From Mediterranea sp. (in: CFB group bacteria) (lineage in GTDB: Bacteria; Bacteroidota; Bacteroidia; Bacteroidales; Bacteroidaceae): 43,826 nucleotides of DNA. The notes under the pieces were generated by a model. It saw only the letters and a program-made list of their open reading frames with translations. It did no database searches and was not told where the DNA came from. This document shows, piece by piece, positions 15,877 through 23,924 of the stretch. Numbering within the stretch: position 1 is the stretch's first letter; every line of letters starts with the position of its first letter. The DNA lies in contig JAISIZ010000005.1 of assembly GCA_031261785.1 (NCBI GenBank), positions 1 through 43,826 of the forward strand. Direction: 5' to 3'. Made by a program: the position numbers and the translations under genes.

Positions 15877-17019
15877 CTAAAGGGTATCTATCTCATCGCG
15901 GGATAGCCCTGTGATATCCATGATAGCTTCAATGGATAACCCCTGGGCTTTCATTCGAGAAATATAATTAGAGGTTCGTCCCCTTTCCTCACTGAGCTGT
16001 TGTTCCACCTCATCTGCCCTTTGCTTCTCTTCATCTGCCCTTTGCTTCTCTTCATCTGCCCTTTGCTTCTCTTCATCTGCCCTTTGCTTCTCTCCTTCTG
16101 CCCTTTGCTTCTCTTCTTCTGCCCTTTGCTTCTCTTCTTCTGCCCTTTGCTTCTCTTCTTCTGCCCTTTGCTTCTCTTCTTCTGCCCTTTGCTTCTCTCC
16201 TTCTGCCCTTTGCTTCTCTTCTTCTGCCTTTTGCTTCGCCTCTTCTGCCTTTTGCTTCGCCTCTTCGGCTTCTCTTTTGGAAATTGCTATCTCTAACCTG
16301 TAACCTTCCACCACGTTGTTTTGTATCATGATGGCGTTCATGTGTTCGAAGTAAGCTTCCTGATCTGCGGGCGACATGTCGTAGAAGCGCATCTTCTCGC
16401 GCGCCTCGGCCAGACCGGGGGCGGTGGCGTCGTTGGGGATGTCACCGGTTTTCAGGTAGCTGATCCATTCCTCTAAAGGGGTGACGGCCACCTTGTTGAA
16501 TTCGTTGACGCGGATGAGGTAATATTCGGGGAAGATGTCTTCGGCGGGTCGGGGCACAATGGCATTACGCTGCTTGGTGGTCACTTCCAAGCGCTCGCCC
16601 GTGTGTACGCCGATAAAGTTGGTCTGCCCGTGGAATAAATAGTCGGTGCCTCCACCGATGTCGAAGTAGAGGATGCTGATAGAATACACCTTCTTGATTT
16701 CTTCGTACGACTGCCCTAAGTGGATGTGCTCGGTGATGGCCTTGGACACGCCATACAGGATGCGTTCCATGTAGGCCAGCTCGCGGGTGTTCTGTATTTC
16801 CACGATAATGATTTCGTCCTTGTGATTCTTTGCCTTGATATCCACGCGGTTGAACTTGTCGTCGGAAGACTCTTGGTTGCTTTCGCTCTCCAAGATTTCC
16901 ACGATGTGCACCGGCTCGCCCAGTAGGACCGTGAGCAGCCCTTCCAGTATCCCGAAGTTGGCTTTCTGCCGTAGCAGGCGTTTTATCGCCCAGTCGAAAC
17001 GGATGTAATCATGTCCCAT
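15877..17019 (-). CDS. Rpn family recombination-promoting nuclease/putative transposase with heptad-repeat tail
   Basis: A 380-residue protein with an N-terminal PD-(D/E)XK nuclease-like domain: Asp 60 in FNRVDIKAK and Glu 74-x-Gln 76 in IIIVEIQ, matching the Rpn/transposase_31 group. After the conserved middle (LEEWISYLKTGD, about residues 180-195) comes a coiled coil of roughly 13 near-identical heptads (EEKQRAE type, residues about 251-341), then a short tail ending in ITGLSRDEIDTL. Rpn proteins in E. coli raise RecA-independent recombination; Bacteroidales often carry many paralogues of unclear role. It is single-gene, with its own promoter at 17048-17079, and converges tightly on sufS. 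Confidence 0.88.
   Translation of the reverse strand: MGHDYIRFDWAIKRLLRQKANFGILEGLLTVLLGEPVHIVEILESESNQESSDDKFNRVDIKAKNHKDEIIIVEIQNTRELAYMERILYGVSKAITEHIHLGQSYEEIKKVYSISILYFDIGGGTDYLFHGQTNFIGVHTGERLEVTTKQRNAIVPRPAEDIFPEYYLIRVNEFNKVAVTPLEEWISYLKTGDIPNDATAPGLAEAREKMRFYDMSPADQEAYFEHMNAIMIQNNVVEGYRLEIAISKREAEEAKQKAEEAKQKAEEEKQRAEGEKQRAEEEKQRAEEEKQRAEEEKQRAEEEKQRAEGEKQRADEEKQRADEEKQRADEEKQRADEVEQQLSEERGRTSNYISRMKAQGLSIEAIMDITGLSRDEIDTL
15997..16269 (-). repeat. 21-bp tandem coding repeat in the Rpn-like gene
   Basis: About 13 units of 21 bp, each coding a heptad of the EEKQRAE type. The twelve units from 16018 are clear, and the one at 15997-16017 has diverged. The unit is a multiple of three, so gain or loss of copies keeps the frame and only changes coiled-coil length. 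Confidence 0.9.
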
Positions 17020-17047
17020 ACTTATTTCTCAATAGATGATGATAGAG

Positions 17048-17079
17048 CAAAAGTAGAGCTTTTTTCTGGGCTACGCAAT
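17048..17079 (-). promoter_or_regulatory. promoter of the Rpn-like gene
   Basis: On the minus strand, ATTG (17079-17076) is followed after 20 nt by TACTTTTG (17055-17048), an exact TAnnTTTG match, about 30 nt before the gene start. Confidence 0.6.
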
Positions 17080-17285
17080 ATTTCCCGATCAATATCGTAA
17101 ATTTGGCGTAAGACTGAAGGAAATTGAGACTCACTGGCTATAGAACCGGTATATGGGTATTGAAGAAGAGCCTTTGGAACAATTCGACAAGTTCCATCGT
17201 GCCAAAGACAATGACTGCGGATTCGCGAGAAGCGAGAAGTTCGGACTTTTGTAACCATGTTTCGCATACGGAGAAAAAAAGCCCG
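17080..17285. other. non-coding spacer with one copy of a dispersed repeat unit
   Basis: No convincing gene. From about 17206 the sequence (GATTCGCGAGAAGCGA, then TTCGGACTTTTGTAA, then GGAGAAAAAAAGCCCGGAC) matches the unit that is tandemly amplified at 42822-43026. Here there is a single copy of about 42 bp. Short open frames in this stretch are unsupported. Confidence 0.6.
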
Positions 17286-17486
17286 GACTTCTTCCTGACT
17301 TCGTCAATGCGCCACCCGTTTTTTCTCGCCCCTCGAAGAGACATCATGCAAGGACCTATCCCGGAGACGCGAAAGCTTCATGCGGATTTGCATAAAGCTT
17401 TCGCGTCCCAGAGATAGGTGCTTGCATGACCTATCTTCGGGGGGTGAGAAAATCTGGGTGGCGTATTGACGAAGTCGGGAAAAAGT
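17286..17486. repeat. large imperfect palindrome (about 200 bp)
   Basis: Two arms of about 90 nt read as reverse complements with small gaps. The outer part 17297-17317 matches 17456-17476 at 20 of 21 positions, the inner part 17366-17378 matches 17395-17407 exactly, and CATGCAAG/CTTGCATG pair in between. The loop holds TCATGCGGATTTG. The right arm closely resembles 43043-43153. It lies just beyond the 3' end of the barrel-protein gene and could act as a very strong transcript end, but length and dispersal fit a repeat element better. Confidence 0.75.
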
Positions 17487-17503
17487 CTTTTGGAAACTTT
17501 GCT

Positions 17504-18091
17504 TTAGAAGAGATAGGCCAGCGATACTTGCCACGTCTTCGTCTTGTACGAGCCGGTGCCCGTTTCGCCGATGATATCCGCCGTCTTGGTAAGCGGGATG
17601 TTGTAGTTGGCTCCCACTTGCAGGTGTCCGAGCAGCTTGACACCAGCGCCTACGTTGATGCCTACCTCGGCTTTCTTCTTCTTGATGGCGTCGCTCTTCT
17701 TGAAGTCGAAGAAGAAGTCGGGGCCGGCGGCCAGATAGATGCCGGCCATGCTGCCCAAGCCGAAGGAGAGCTTCAGGTTCACGGGGATGTCGAGGCCGTT
17801 CTGCCGAAAAGTTTCCTTGTTTCCTTGTCCGTCGCCTACGGTCACGCCTCGCTGTGCGAAGAGCAGCGCGCCGTCCACGCTTAGCGGAGTGAAGGGAATG
17901 CCCACTTCGGCCATGGGACCGATGAAGAATCCTGTGAAATTGTCTTTCTTGAAATTGCCCGGAATATCGGAGAGGCTGGCTTTCGACAGGTTCACGCCGC
18001 CTTTGAGACCGAAGTTAAGTTGCGCATGGGCAGGAGCGGCGAGGCATAGGGCCACGGCCATGAATAGGAAAAGGAATGAAATTTTTTTCAT
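17504..18091 (-). CDS. outer-membrane beta-barrel protein (porin family)
   Basis: A 195-residue exported protein. A signal peptide (MKKISFLFLFMAVALCLAAP, cleaved near AHAQ) precedes a barrel of alternating beta strands: LNFGLKGGVNLSKASL at the start, GFFIGPMAEVGIPF and IPVNLKLSFGLGSMAGIYLA in the middle, and a terminal strand TWQVSLAYLF that ends in Phe, the classic outer-membrane insertion signal. It fits the PF13568-type OMP_b-brl_2 group common in Bacteroidetes. Size and about eight strands suggest a small monomeric barrel. Its ligand is unknown. Transcribed alone; a hairpin separates it from the DUF2795 gene upstream. Confidence 0.88.
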   Translation of the reverse strand: MKKISFLFLFMAVALCLAAPAHAQLNFGLKGGVNLSKASLSDIPGNFKKDNFTGFFIGPMAEVGIPFTPLSVDGALLFAQRGVTVGDGQGNKETFRQNGLDIPVNLKLSFGLGSMAGIYLAAGPDFFFDFKKSDAIKKKKAEVGINVGAGVKLLGHLQVGANYNIPLTKTADIIGETGTGSYKTKTWQVSLAYLF

Positions 18092-18162
18092 AAGCTGTAT
18101 TCTAATTGTTTTTAATGCGGGCGGTAGACCCAGATTTTATCGCTTGGAACCGGAATATAGAA

Positions 18163-18203
18163 GAAAGAGACTGTGTGGCACGACGTGTCATGCAGTCTCT
18201 TTC
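18163..18203 (-). terminator. hairpin between DUF2795 gene and the barrel-protein gene
   Basis: GAAAGAGACTG (18163-18173) pairs perfectly with CAGTCTCTTTC (18193-18203), extended by weaker pairs toward the loop. On the minus strand it lies 25 nt after the DUF2795 stop and is followed by a T/C-rich stretch, so it probably ends that transcript. Confidence 0.55.
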
Positions 18204-18227
18204 GCGGTATCCCTATTCCTTTCTCAA

Positions 18228-18449
18228 TCAATATTCATCTTCATTGAAGAAGAAATCCTCTTTACTCGGGTAATCCGGCCAGATGTCTTCGATACTTTCG
18301 TAGATCTCGCCTTCGTCTTCCATTTCTTGAAGGTTCTCTATCACTTCAAGCGGGGCGCCAGAGCGCATCGCGTAATCTATTAACTCGTCTTTGGTAGCCG
18401 GCCAGGGCGCGTCCTCTAACTTCGACGCTAATTCCAATGTCCAATACAT
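18228..18449 (-). CDS. DUF2795 family protein
   Basis: A 73-residue acidic protein, MYWTLELASKLEDAPWPATK and so on, ending EDFFFNEDEY. Its length and wording match the DUF2795 family, which is very strongly conserved in Bacteroidetes and has no known function. The motif WPATKDELIDYAMRSGAP followed by LEVIENLQEMEDEG suggests a small helical protein. It has its own probable promoter (TACTTTTG at 18512-18505 on the minus strand) and a hairpin behind it, so it is likely a single-gene unit. Confidence 0.93.
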   Translation of the reverse strand: MYWTLELASKLEDAPWPATKDELIDYAMRSGAPLEVIENLQEMEDEGEIYESIEDIWPDYPSKEDFFFNEDEY

Positions 18450-18504
18450 AATATTTCAAAGTGTTAAAAGTGAATTCCAATAAGTCTCGTTTTTAAATTC
18501 GCGG

Positions 18505-18534
18505 CAAAAGTATAACAAATAAATTCATTCGCAA
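18505..18534 (-). promoter_or_regulatory. probable promoter of the DUF2795 gene
   Basis: TACTTTTG (18512-18505, minus strand) is an exact -7 match. The upstream box is weaker: TTG at 18534-18532, 19 nt away, inside the 3' end of the adenosyltransferase gene. Confidence 0.45.
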
Positions 18535-19085
18535 GCGTTATCCCAAAATATTTCGCTATTTTGTTTTTCAAAGTTCATTTTACGAGCCAAAACGAACAGA
18601 TAATCAGATAATCGGTTGATGAATGCCAGCACCTCGTGCGACACGGGGAATGTCTCCGAGAGGGTAAGGATATGCCTTTCGGCTCGTCGGCAAACCGTTC
18701 GGCAGACGTGGCAAACGGCCGCACCCCTCACGCCTCCAGGTAGGATGAAGGCTTTCAGCTCGGGCAGTTGCTCGTCGATTTTGTCGATCTCGTCCTCGAT
18801 GCGCTCTACGTCCTCTTGCTTCACGATGCTGGCTCGCAACAGCTCGGTCCGCTCCTGGTCGGTGGCGAGATTGGATCCGATGGTAAACAATTTGTGCTGT
18901 ACAAACAGTACGAACGAGAGGTCGGCCTCATGCAGGTAGGTGGCCAACAAGCCCATATAGGCGTTCAGTTCATCCACCGTGCCGTAAGCATGGAGGCGGA
19001 TGTTGGTTTTCAACACTCGGGTACCGCCCACTAAGCTGGTAGTTCCGCGGTCGCCGGTCTTGGTGTACACTAAGCTCTTTTTCAT
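18525..19085 (-). CDS. PduO-type ATP:cob(I)alamin adenosyltransferase
   Basis: A 186-residue enzyme that attaches adenosyl to cob(I)alamin to make coenzyme B12. The ATP-binding N-terminus [20 protein letters not shown] is diagnostic for the PduO family. Further hallmarks are [33 protein letters not shown] with RRAERH, and [17 protein letters not shown] near the end. Here the usual FILPGGS reads GGVRGAA, with SR-like catalytic context partly altered ([10 protein letters not shown] retained). Bacteroidales rely on B12 for methylmalonyl-CoA mutase. It is 50 bp behind the methyltransferase-like gene on the same strand. Confidence 0.92.
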   Translation of the reverse strand: MKKSLVYTKTGDRGTTSLVGGTRVLKTNIRLHAYGTVDELNAYMGLLATYLHEADLSFVLFVQHKLFTIGSNLATDQERTELLRASIVKQEDVERIEDEIDKIDEQLPELKAFILPGGVRGAAVCHVCRTVCRRAERHILTLSETFPVSHEVLAFINRLSDYLFVLARKMNFEKQNSEIFWDNACE

Positions 19086-19135
19086 GTCTCTCTGGTTTTA
19101 TCGTTACTTCTATATGGTATAACGTATGAAGTCTC

Positions 19136-19768
19136 TCAGAAGTTGACGACATACGACTGTTTTATCTTCGAACGGTCGAAAAAAAGTAATCCGACGTCGA
19201 AAAGGTCAAACGTGACACCCACGCGCGTATCGTCCGCCAGGCGTCTCCACAGTTGCTTCATAGGCCCGGTATAGCCGATGCCGCGCACCACGAAGAGGCT
19301 GTTTGGCGTGGCGCGGCGGGCGCAGACATTGAACGCTTCCTCGAGCATCTTGGGATGGCTCACGTCGTCCAAGTAGAGGAAATCGACGGGCACGTCGGCA
19401 TCGAGGAAGAGGCCCGAGAGGTCGACGGCATAGAGGAAGTCGGCCGAGGGCTTTGCCGCCTGTAGGTAAAGTACGGCGTCCGACGGTTGTCCCACCAGTA
19501 TGATCTTGCCGGGTTGCGTGCGGTTCACTAACCGAAAGAGCAGGCGGTTCACCCGCTTGTTCCCTTTCAACCAGCTCTGCTGTTGCCAACCTTCTTTCTT
19601 CTGTTTCGTTTTCAGCTCGCCGTATGCGTAATAGGCGTCTTTCTCGTAGATGACGTCCGTGATTAGCCCAAAGGCAAAAGGGGAATGTACCCCGTACCCG
19701 CAACGGTGGCGAAAGCGGGCGACGCGCGTGAAGAGGCGTTTCACGCCAATCCAAATCTTGTTCCACAT
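19136..19768 (-). CDS. conserved Bacteroidetes protein, degenerate SAM-methyltransferase-like
   Basis: A 210-residue protein. The N-terminus RFRHRCGYGVHSPFAFGLIT is the hallmark of a Bacteroidetes family often annotated as class I SAM-dependent methyltransferase. The core contains GKIILVGQPSDAVLYLQAAK, where the usual glycine-rich E/DxGxGxG loop is lacking, and DFLYLDDVSHPKMLEEAFNV, a Rossmann-like strand with acidic residues. The function is therefore uncertain: the fold may remain while SAM binding is lost. It lies 44 bp after topB on the same strand and may be co-transcribed with it. Confidence 0.7.
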   Translation of the reverse strand: MWNKIWIGVKRLFTRVARFRHRCGYGVHSPFAFGLITDVIYEKDAYYAYGELKTKQKKEGWQQQSWLKGNKRVNRLLFRLVNRTQPGKIILVGQPSDAVLYLQAAKPSADFLYAVDLSGLFLDADVPVDFLYLDDVSHPKMLEEAFNVCARRATPNSLFVVRGIGYTGPMKQLWRRLADDTRVGVTFDLFDVGLLFFDRSKIKQSYVVNF

Positions 19769-19812
19769 AAACGATTCTGCTTCTTATATCCTATATATAA
19801 TGTATCCATACG

Positions 19813-21879
19813 CTACCCGAACGCTTGCCTGAACGTGCAGCCGGCGCGCCATTCGGAGCAACCGTAGGCGGTTCTCCCTTTGATGACGGTTCCTTTGCCA
19901 CACAGCGGGCAGGGCTTCCCTTCGGGCGATTCTTTGGGGGCAGGAGCGGCGGGCTTCCTCTTCGCCTCTTGGGTGGGCTTCACCTCCTTGGAGAGGGGTG
20001 GTGCCTGCGTGCTGACGTGCCGGTTGGAATTGTCGGACAGTACGCTCGTCACGATCTCGCTCACCATCAGCTTCAGCTCTTCGAGGAACTGGTGGGCGTC
20101 GTACGTCTTTCGTTCGATCTCCCGTAGTTTCTTCTCCCAGATGCCTGTCAGCTCGGCCGACTTCAGCAGCTCCTCGTGGATGACCTGCACCAACTCCACA
20201 CCAGTGGGCGTGGCTATCAGGTTCTTCCGTTCCTTGCGTATGTAGTTGCGCTTGAACAGGGTCTCGATGATGGCGGCTCGGGTAGAGGGGCGGCCGATGC
20301 CGTTCTCCTTCAGGGCGTCGCGCAGCTCGTCGTTCTCCACCAGTTTGCCGGCGGTCTCCATGGCTCGCAGGAGGGTGGCCTCGGTGTAGGGGCGGGGTGG
20401 TTGTGTCCACTTCTCGTTGAGGGTGGGCAAGTGTGGACCGCTCTCTCCTTTCGTGAAGGAGGGTAGGGTATGTTCCTCCTCTTCGCCTTCCTCTTTCTCC
20501 TCCATACCCGTCTTGGCGTCCTTGGCGAAGACGACTTTCCATCCCGGTTCCAGCACTTGGCGTCCTGTGGCCTTGAACGCTATGCCGTCCACTTCGCCCG
20601 CTACGGTGGTAGTGGCGAATTTGCAGTCGGGATAGAAGACGGCGATGAAGCGGCGGGCGATGAGGTCGAATATGCGTTGTTCCATCTCCGTGAGATTTTG
20701 CGGGCGTACTCCCGTGGGGATGATGGCGTGGTGATCGGTAACCTTGGCGTTGTCGAATACTTTTTTCGACTTGATGAGCGGTTCCTCTTCCAGAGGGGCG
20801 GTGAGCGAGGCGTAGTCCGTGAGGCCTTTCAGTATGGCGGGACATTTGGGATAGATGTCGTCGCTCAGGTATGTCGTGTCCACGCGCGGGTAGGTGGCAA
20901 GCTTCTTTTCGTAGAGCGACTGTATCTGTCGCAGCGTCTCGTCGGCCGAATAGCCGAACTTCTTGTTGCACTCCACCTGGAGGGAGGTGAGGTCGAACAG
21001 TCGGGGCGGAGCCTCACTACCCATCTTTTTGGCCACGCCGGTCACGCTGAATGGCAGGCGCTTGACGCGTTCCAGCAGTTCCTCGCCTACCTCACGCCGG
21101 GTGATGAGGTCGATGCCGGGATTGTCCATCACTTTCTTGCCGCCGTTCTTCTCCTCTTCGGCAGCCACTTCCTCGTCGCTTTTGCGGACGAGGGCGGAGA
21201 AAAGTGTCTCGCGGTAGATGGTCTTCAGCTCCCACGATTGCTTGGGGACAAAGTGCTGTATTTCCAGTTGTCGGTTGACGATGAGCACCAGGGTAGGGGT
21301 TTGTACCCGTCCCACGGAGAGCACTTGCCTGTTTTGCGCGTACTTCATGGTGTAGAGGCGGGTGGCATTCATGCCCAGCATCCAGTCGCCGATGGCTCGC
21401 GAGAGTCCGGCCTCATACAGCGATTGGAACTCGGCCTGGTCCTTGAGTTTGCCGAACCCCTCGCGTATGGCCTCCTCGGTGAGCGAGGAGATCCAGAGGC
21501 GTTTCACGGGACAGCTCGCTCCCGCCTTCTGCATCACCCATCGCTGGATCAACTCTCCCTCCTGCCCGGCGTCGCCACAGTTGATGATCTCGTCGGCTTG
21601 CCGCATCAGTCCCTCGATGATATGGAATTGGCGCTCGTACGTAGGGTTGTCTATCAGCTTGATGCCGAAGCGGGGTGGAATCATGGGCAGGGCGGCGAGG
21701 CTCCATGTTTTCCAGCTTGGAGTGTATTCGTGGGGTTCCTTGAGCGTGCAGAGGTGGCCGAATGTCCAGGTCACCTGGTATCCGTTACCCTCTATGTATC
21801 CCTCCTTGCGGGTACGTGCGCCGAGTATCTCGGCAATGTCGCGTGCCACGGAGGGCTTCTCGGCTATGCAAACTATCAT
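19813..21879 (-). CDS. topB: DNA topoisomerase III
   Basis: A 688-residue type IA topoisomerase. The TOPRIM domain starts at MIVCIAEKPSVARDIAEILG (Glu 7) and includes the metal-binding DAGQEGEL (103-110). The active Tyr is expected at 330 in ATYPRVDTTYLS. The C-terminus carries one zinc-finger-like unit, CPLCGKGTVIKGRTAYGC, after a basic low-complexity linker. An acidic insertion (around 236-250 and 490-505) is family-variable. It relaxes negative supercoils and decatenates. An additional TopA-type enzyme is presumably elsewhere. On the minus strand a TAACTTTG (21915-21908) provides a good -7 box about 30 nt upstream of the start. Confidence 0.95.
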   Translation of the reverse strand: MIVCIAEKPSVARDIAEILGARTRKEGYIEGNGYQVTWTFGHLCTLKEPHEYTPSWKTWSLAALPMIPPRFGIKLIDNPTYERQFHIIEGLMRQADEIINCGDAGQEGELIQRWVMQKAGASCPVKRLWISSLTEEAIREGFGKLKDQAEFQSLYEAGLSRAIGDWMLGMNATRLYTMKYAQNRQVLSVGRVQTPTLVLIVNRQLEIQHFVPKQSWELKTIYRETLFSALVRKSDEEVAAEEEKNGGKKVMDNPGIDLITRREVGEELLERVKRLPFSVTGVAKKMGSEAPPRLFDLTSLQVECNKKFGYSADETLRQIQSLYEKKLATYPRVDTTYLSDDIYPKCPAILKGLTDYASLTAPLEEEPLIKSKKVFDNAKVTDHHAIIPTGVRPQNLTEMEQRIFDLIARRFIAVFYPDCKFATTTVAGEVDGIAFKATGRQVLEPGWKVVFAKDAKTGMEEKEEGEEEEHTLPSFTKGESGPHLPTLNEKWTQPPRPYTEATLLRAMETAGKLVENDELRDALKENGIGRPSTRAAIIETLFKRNYIRKERKNLIATPTGVELVQVIHEELLKSAELTGIWEKKLREIERKTYDAHQFLEELKLMVSEIVTSVLSDNSNRHVSTQAPPLSKEVKPTQEAKRKPAAPAPKESPEGKPCPLCGKGTVIKGRTAYGCSEWRAGCTFRQAFG

Positions 21880-21970
21880 TTTTCTTTCCGTATATGCTAT
21901 TGAAGCGCAAAGTTACGGTATTATTCGGCATCCGGACATATAATGGAGCGAAAATCTTCGACGACGAACC

Positions 21971-22120
21971 GAGGCTGTATCATAAATCGGAGCGGCTTTC
22001 TTTTAGGCACGGATTACACGGATTACGCAGTCTTTTCCAGAACACAATGCTGCGTAATCCGTGTAATCCGTGCCTAAATATTCTCTTTTTGATAGCGCCT
22101 TTCACTTATGATACAGCCTC
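21971..22120. repeat. nested palindromic element (MITE-like)
   Basis: An outer 15-bp inverted repeat (GAGGCTGTATCATAA at 21971-21985, complement at 22106-22120) encloses an inner perfect 29-bp inverted repeat (22002-22030 and 22050-22078) with a 19-nt loop. The inner arms contain CACGGATTACACGGATTAC, the same repeat logic as the arms around the GxxExxY gene (ACGGATKACACGGAT). No gene lies within. The right outer arm overlaps the last codons of the GDPD gene. This could form a long hairpin in RNA and end transcription on both strands. Confidence 0.8.
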
Positions 22121-22890
22121 AGATCCTCCGCCAGCACCTTTTGTAGCAGTGTTGGTTCGTTGGTGGTGATGAAGTCTGCTTTGTGAGTTATGCACCAGCG
22201 CATGTCTTCCTCCTTGTCCACTGTCCATACGTTAATTTTCAGGCCGAGGGCGTGGGCCTGGACGATCCATTCAGGGTGTTTTTTGAAGACGCCGAGGTGA
22301 TAGTCCAGACCTGTGGCGCCGAGGTCTTTCAGCTCTTGGGGCGAAAGATCGCCGTTGAGATAGTATATGGGCGTTTGGGCGGGGGCTTGGGCGATGAATG
22401 CCTTGAGGGCATGGAGCGAAAAGGTGATGTACTCCATCTGCCGTTCCATACCGAAGGAACGTGCCATGTTGAGGATTTCCTGCACGGCCCTGCTCTCGCG
22501 CTTCTTGTTCTTGTGGGCTTTCAGTTCGAGTATCATGCGGATGTGGCGGCCGCGGCCTGCCTGGAGGTACTTCTCGAGGCTGGGGAGGTATTCGCCATTG
22601 GAGAGCTTGAGGCTGGTGAGGGCATCGCCTTTGGACAGCTCCATGGGGAGCGCTTTGTAGTAAGGGTCGTGGTTGACGACCAATTTGTTGTCTTTCGAGA
22701 TCCATACGTCGAACTCCGAACCGTAGCATCCGATGGAATCGGCTTTCAGTAAGGAGGCGAGACTGTTTTGGGCCGCGCCGTTTGTCTTCCAGAAGCCTCG
22801 GTGGGCGATCGTTTGGGTTTGCGCCTGCGCCAGGCAAGTCGCGGCGGCTATCGTGAGCAGCGCCATGGTCAATGATTTTTTGAAGTTCAT
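22102..22890 (-). CDS. exported glycerophosphodiester phosphodiesterase-like protein
   Basis: A 262-residue GDPD-fold enzyme that hydrolyses glycerophosphodiesters to glycerol 3-phosphate and an alcohol. Signal peptide MNFKKSLTMALLTIAAATCL is followed by the catalytic pair His 30-Arg 31 (IAHRGFW), Glu 59/Asp 61 (GSEFDVWIS) and His 74 (VVNHDP). The TIM-barrel end shows INVWTVDKEEDMRWCITHKA and FITTNEP. Length is usual. The last residues LRLYHK and the stop are encoded in the outer arm of the palindromic element. It overlaps the EEP gene by 4 nt (ATGA) and is the third gene of the pepD operon. Confidence 0.92.
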   Translation of the reverse strand: MNFKKSLTMALLTIAAATCLAQAQTQTIAHRGFWKTNGAAQNSLASLLKADSIGCYGSEFDVWISKDNKLVVNHDPYYKALPMELSKGDALTSLKLSNGEYLPSLEKYLQAGRGRHIRMILELKAHKNKKRESRAVQEILNMARSFGMERQMEYITFSLHALKAFIAQAPAQTPIYYLNGDLSPQELKDLGATGLDYHLGVFKKHPEWIVQAHALGLKINVWTVDKEEDMRWCITHKADFITTNEPTLLQKVLAEDLRLYHK

Positions 22891-23924
22891 AATTCGGAAT
22901 TGTTGTTATCGATAAAGTCGGCGTACACGGGCAGATGGTCGCTGTATCCGCCTTGATATTTCATCCCTTTGTAGGTGCGGAAAGGTTGGAGACCGTCGTG
23001 CTCGGGGTCGGCGACGAGCAGGAACGGCGGGGCGAAGATGCCCGATAGCTCGTCGGAAGTGAAGAAGCTGGAGGTGGTGTCGAGTAGGGTGCCCGAAACG
23101 AGGATGTGGTCTATCAGCTCCCAACGGCCTCGGTATTTGTAGGAGCCTCGGACGTTTTGTGTGGCCCGGGGGTTGGGTAGATGGTAGAGGCTCAGTGCCG
23201 CAGGTTGGGTGGGGGGAGCGACGGCTTGCAGCACTTTGCGGATAGAGGAGCTGGAGGGGTAGTCGTTGAAGTCGCCCAGGATGATGAGCTGCGGATGGTA
23301 TCGGGCGTGGAGCAGGCTGTCGGCCTCAGCACGTATCCGGCTTGCCACGAAATCACGGTAGGGCGCCGATTCCTTCACGCCTCCCGTGCGTGAAGGGAGA
23401 TGGCAGACGATGATGTCGAGGGTGTCGCCCGTGAGCAACAGCCCACTGGCGTGCAGCAGGTCGCGGGTGCGGTGGTGCCGTCCGAGGGGCGCTATGCGAA
23501 TGGAACGTGAGGAGAGCAGCTTGAAACGGTCGCGCTGGTAGAGCAAGGCCACGTCGATGCCCCGCGGGTCGGGCGAGTGGGTGGAGACGAAACGGTAGCG
23601 CCACTCCTTCAGCGGGGAGTGGCGGGTGAGATCGATGAGCACCGTATCGTTCTCTACCTCGCAAAGGGCAACGAGTGCGGGCGCTTCCCATTCGCCCAAG
23701 GCGGCGATGACGCGGGCCACGTTGTCCAGCTTTTGCCGATACCGGGTGTAGGTCCAGTGGCGGTAGGCCTGTGGCAAAAATTCGTGGTCGTTCTTCAGCG
23801 TGTCGTGCCGGGTGTCGAACAAGTTCTCCACGTTCCAGGCCATCACCCTGAACCGGGCTTGCGCCTCGGCGCGGGGCGATGGGATGAGTAGCGACGCGTA
23901 AAGGATGAGGAAAAACTTACGCAT
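22887..23924 (-). CDS. exported endonuclease/exonuclease/phosphatase family protein
   Basis: A 345-residue secreted enzyme of the EEP (DNase I-like) fold. A signal peptide (MRKFFLILYASLLIPSPRAE) precedes the family motifs in order: MAWNVENLFD (Asn and metal-binding Glu), ALCEVEND, IIVCHLPSRTGG, LIILGDFNDYPSS and the catalytic YSDHLPVYADF. Such proteins cleave phosphodiester or phosphomonoester bonds; in Bacteroidetes many are exported nucleases or phosphatases. It overlaps pepD by 8 nt and the GDPD gene by 4 nt, so the three form a coupled operon for peptide and phosphoester scavenging (inference). Confidence 0.92.
   Translation of the reverse strand: MRKFFLILYASLLIPSPRAEAQARFRVMAWNVENLFDTRHDTLKNDHEFLPQAYRHWTYTRYRQKLDNVARVIAALGEWEAPALVALCEVENDTVLIDLTRHSPLKEWRYRFVSTHSPDPRGIDVALLYQRDRFKLLSSRSIRIAPLGRHHRTRDLLHASGLLLTGDTLDIIVCHLPSRTGGVKESAPYRDFVASRIRAEADSLLHARYHPQLIILGDFNDYPSSSSIRKVLQAVAPPTQPAALSLYHLPNPRATQNVRGSYKYRGRWELIDHILVSGTLLDTTSSFFTSDELSGIFAPPFLLVADPEHDGLQPFRTYKGMKYQGGYSDHLPVYADFIDNNNSEL

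Noticed and set aside
16000..16296. Plus-strand open frame coding a hydrophobic CPLLLF repeat protein
   Set aside because: It is the antisense reading of the Rpn heptad repeat; the minus-strand frame has the nuclease domain and a promoter.
20470..21903. Long plus-strand open frame opposite topB
   Set aside because: The minus strand encodes complete topoisomerase III; the opposite frame has no recognisable motifs.
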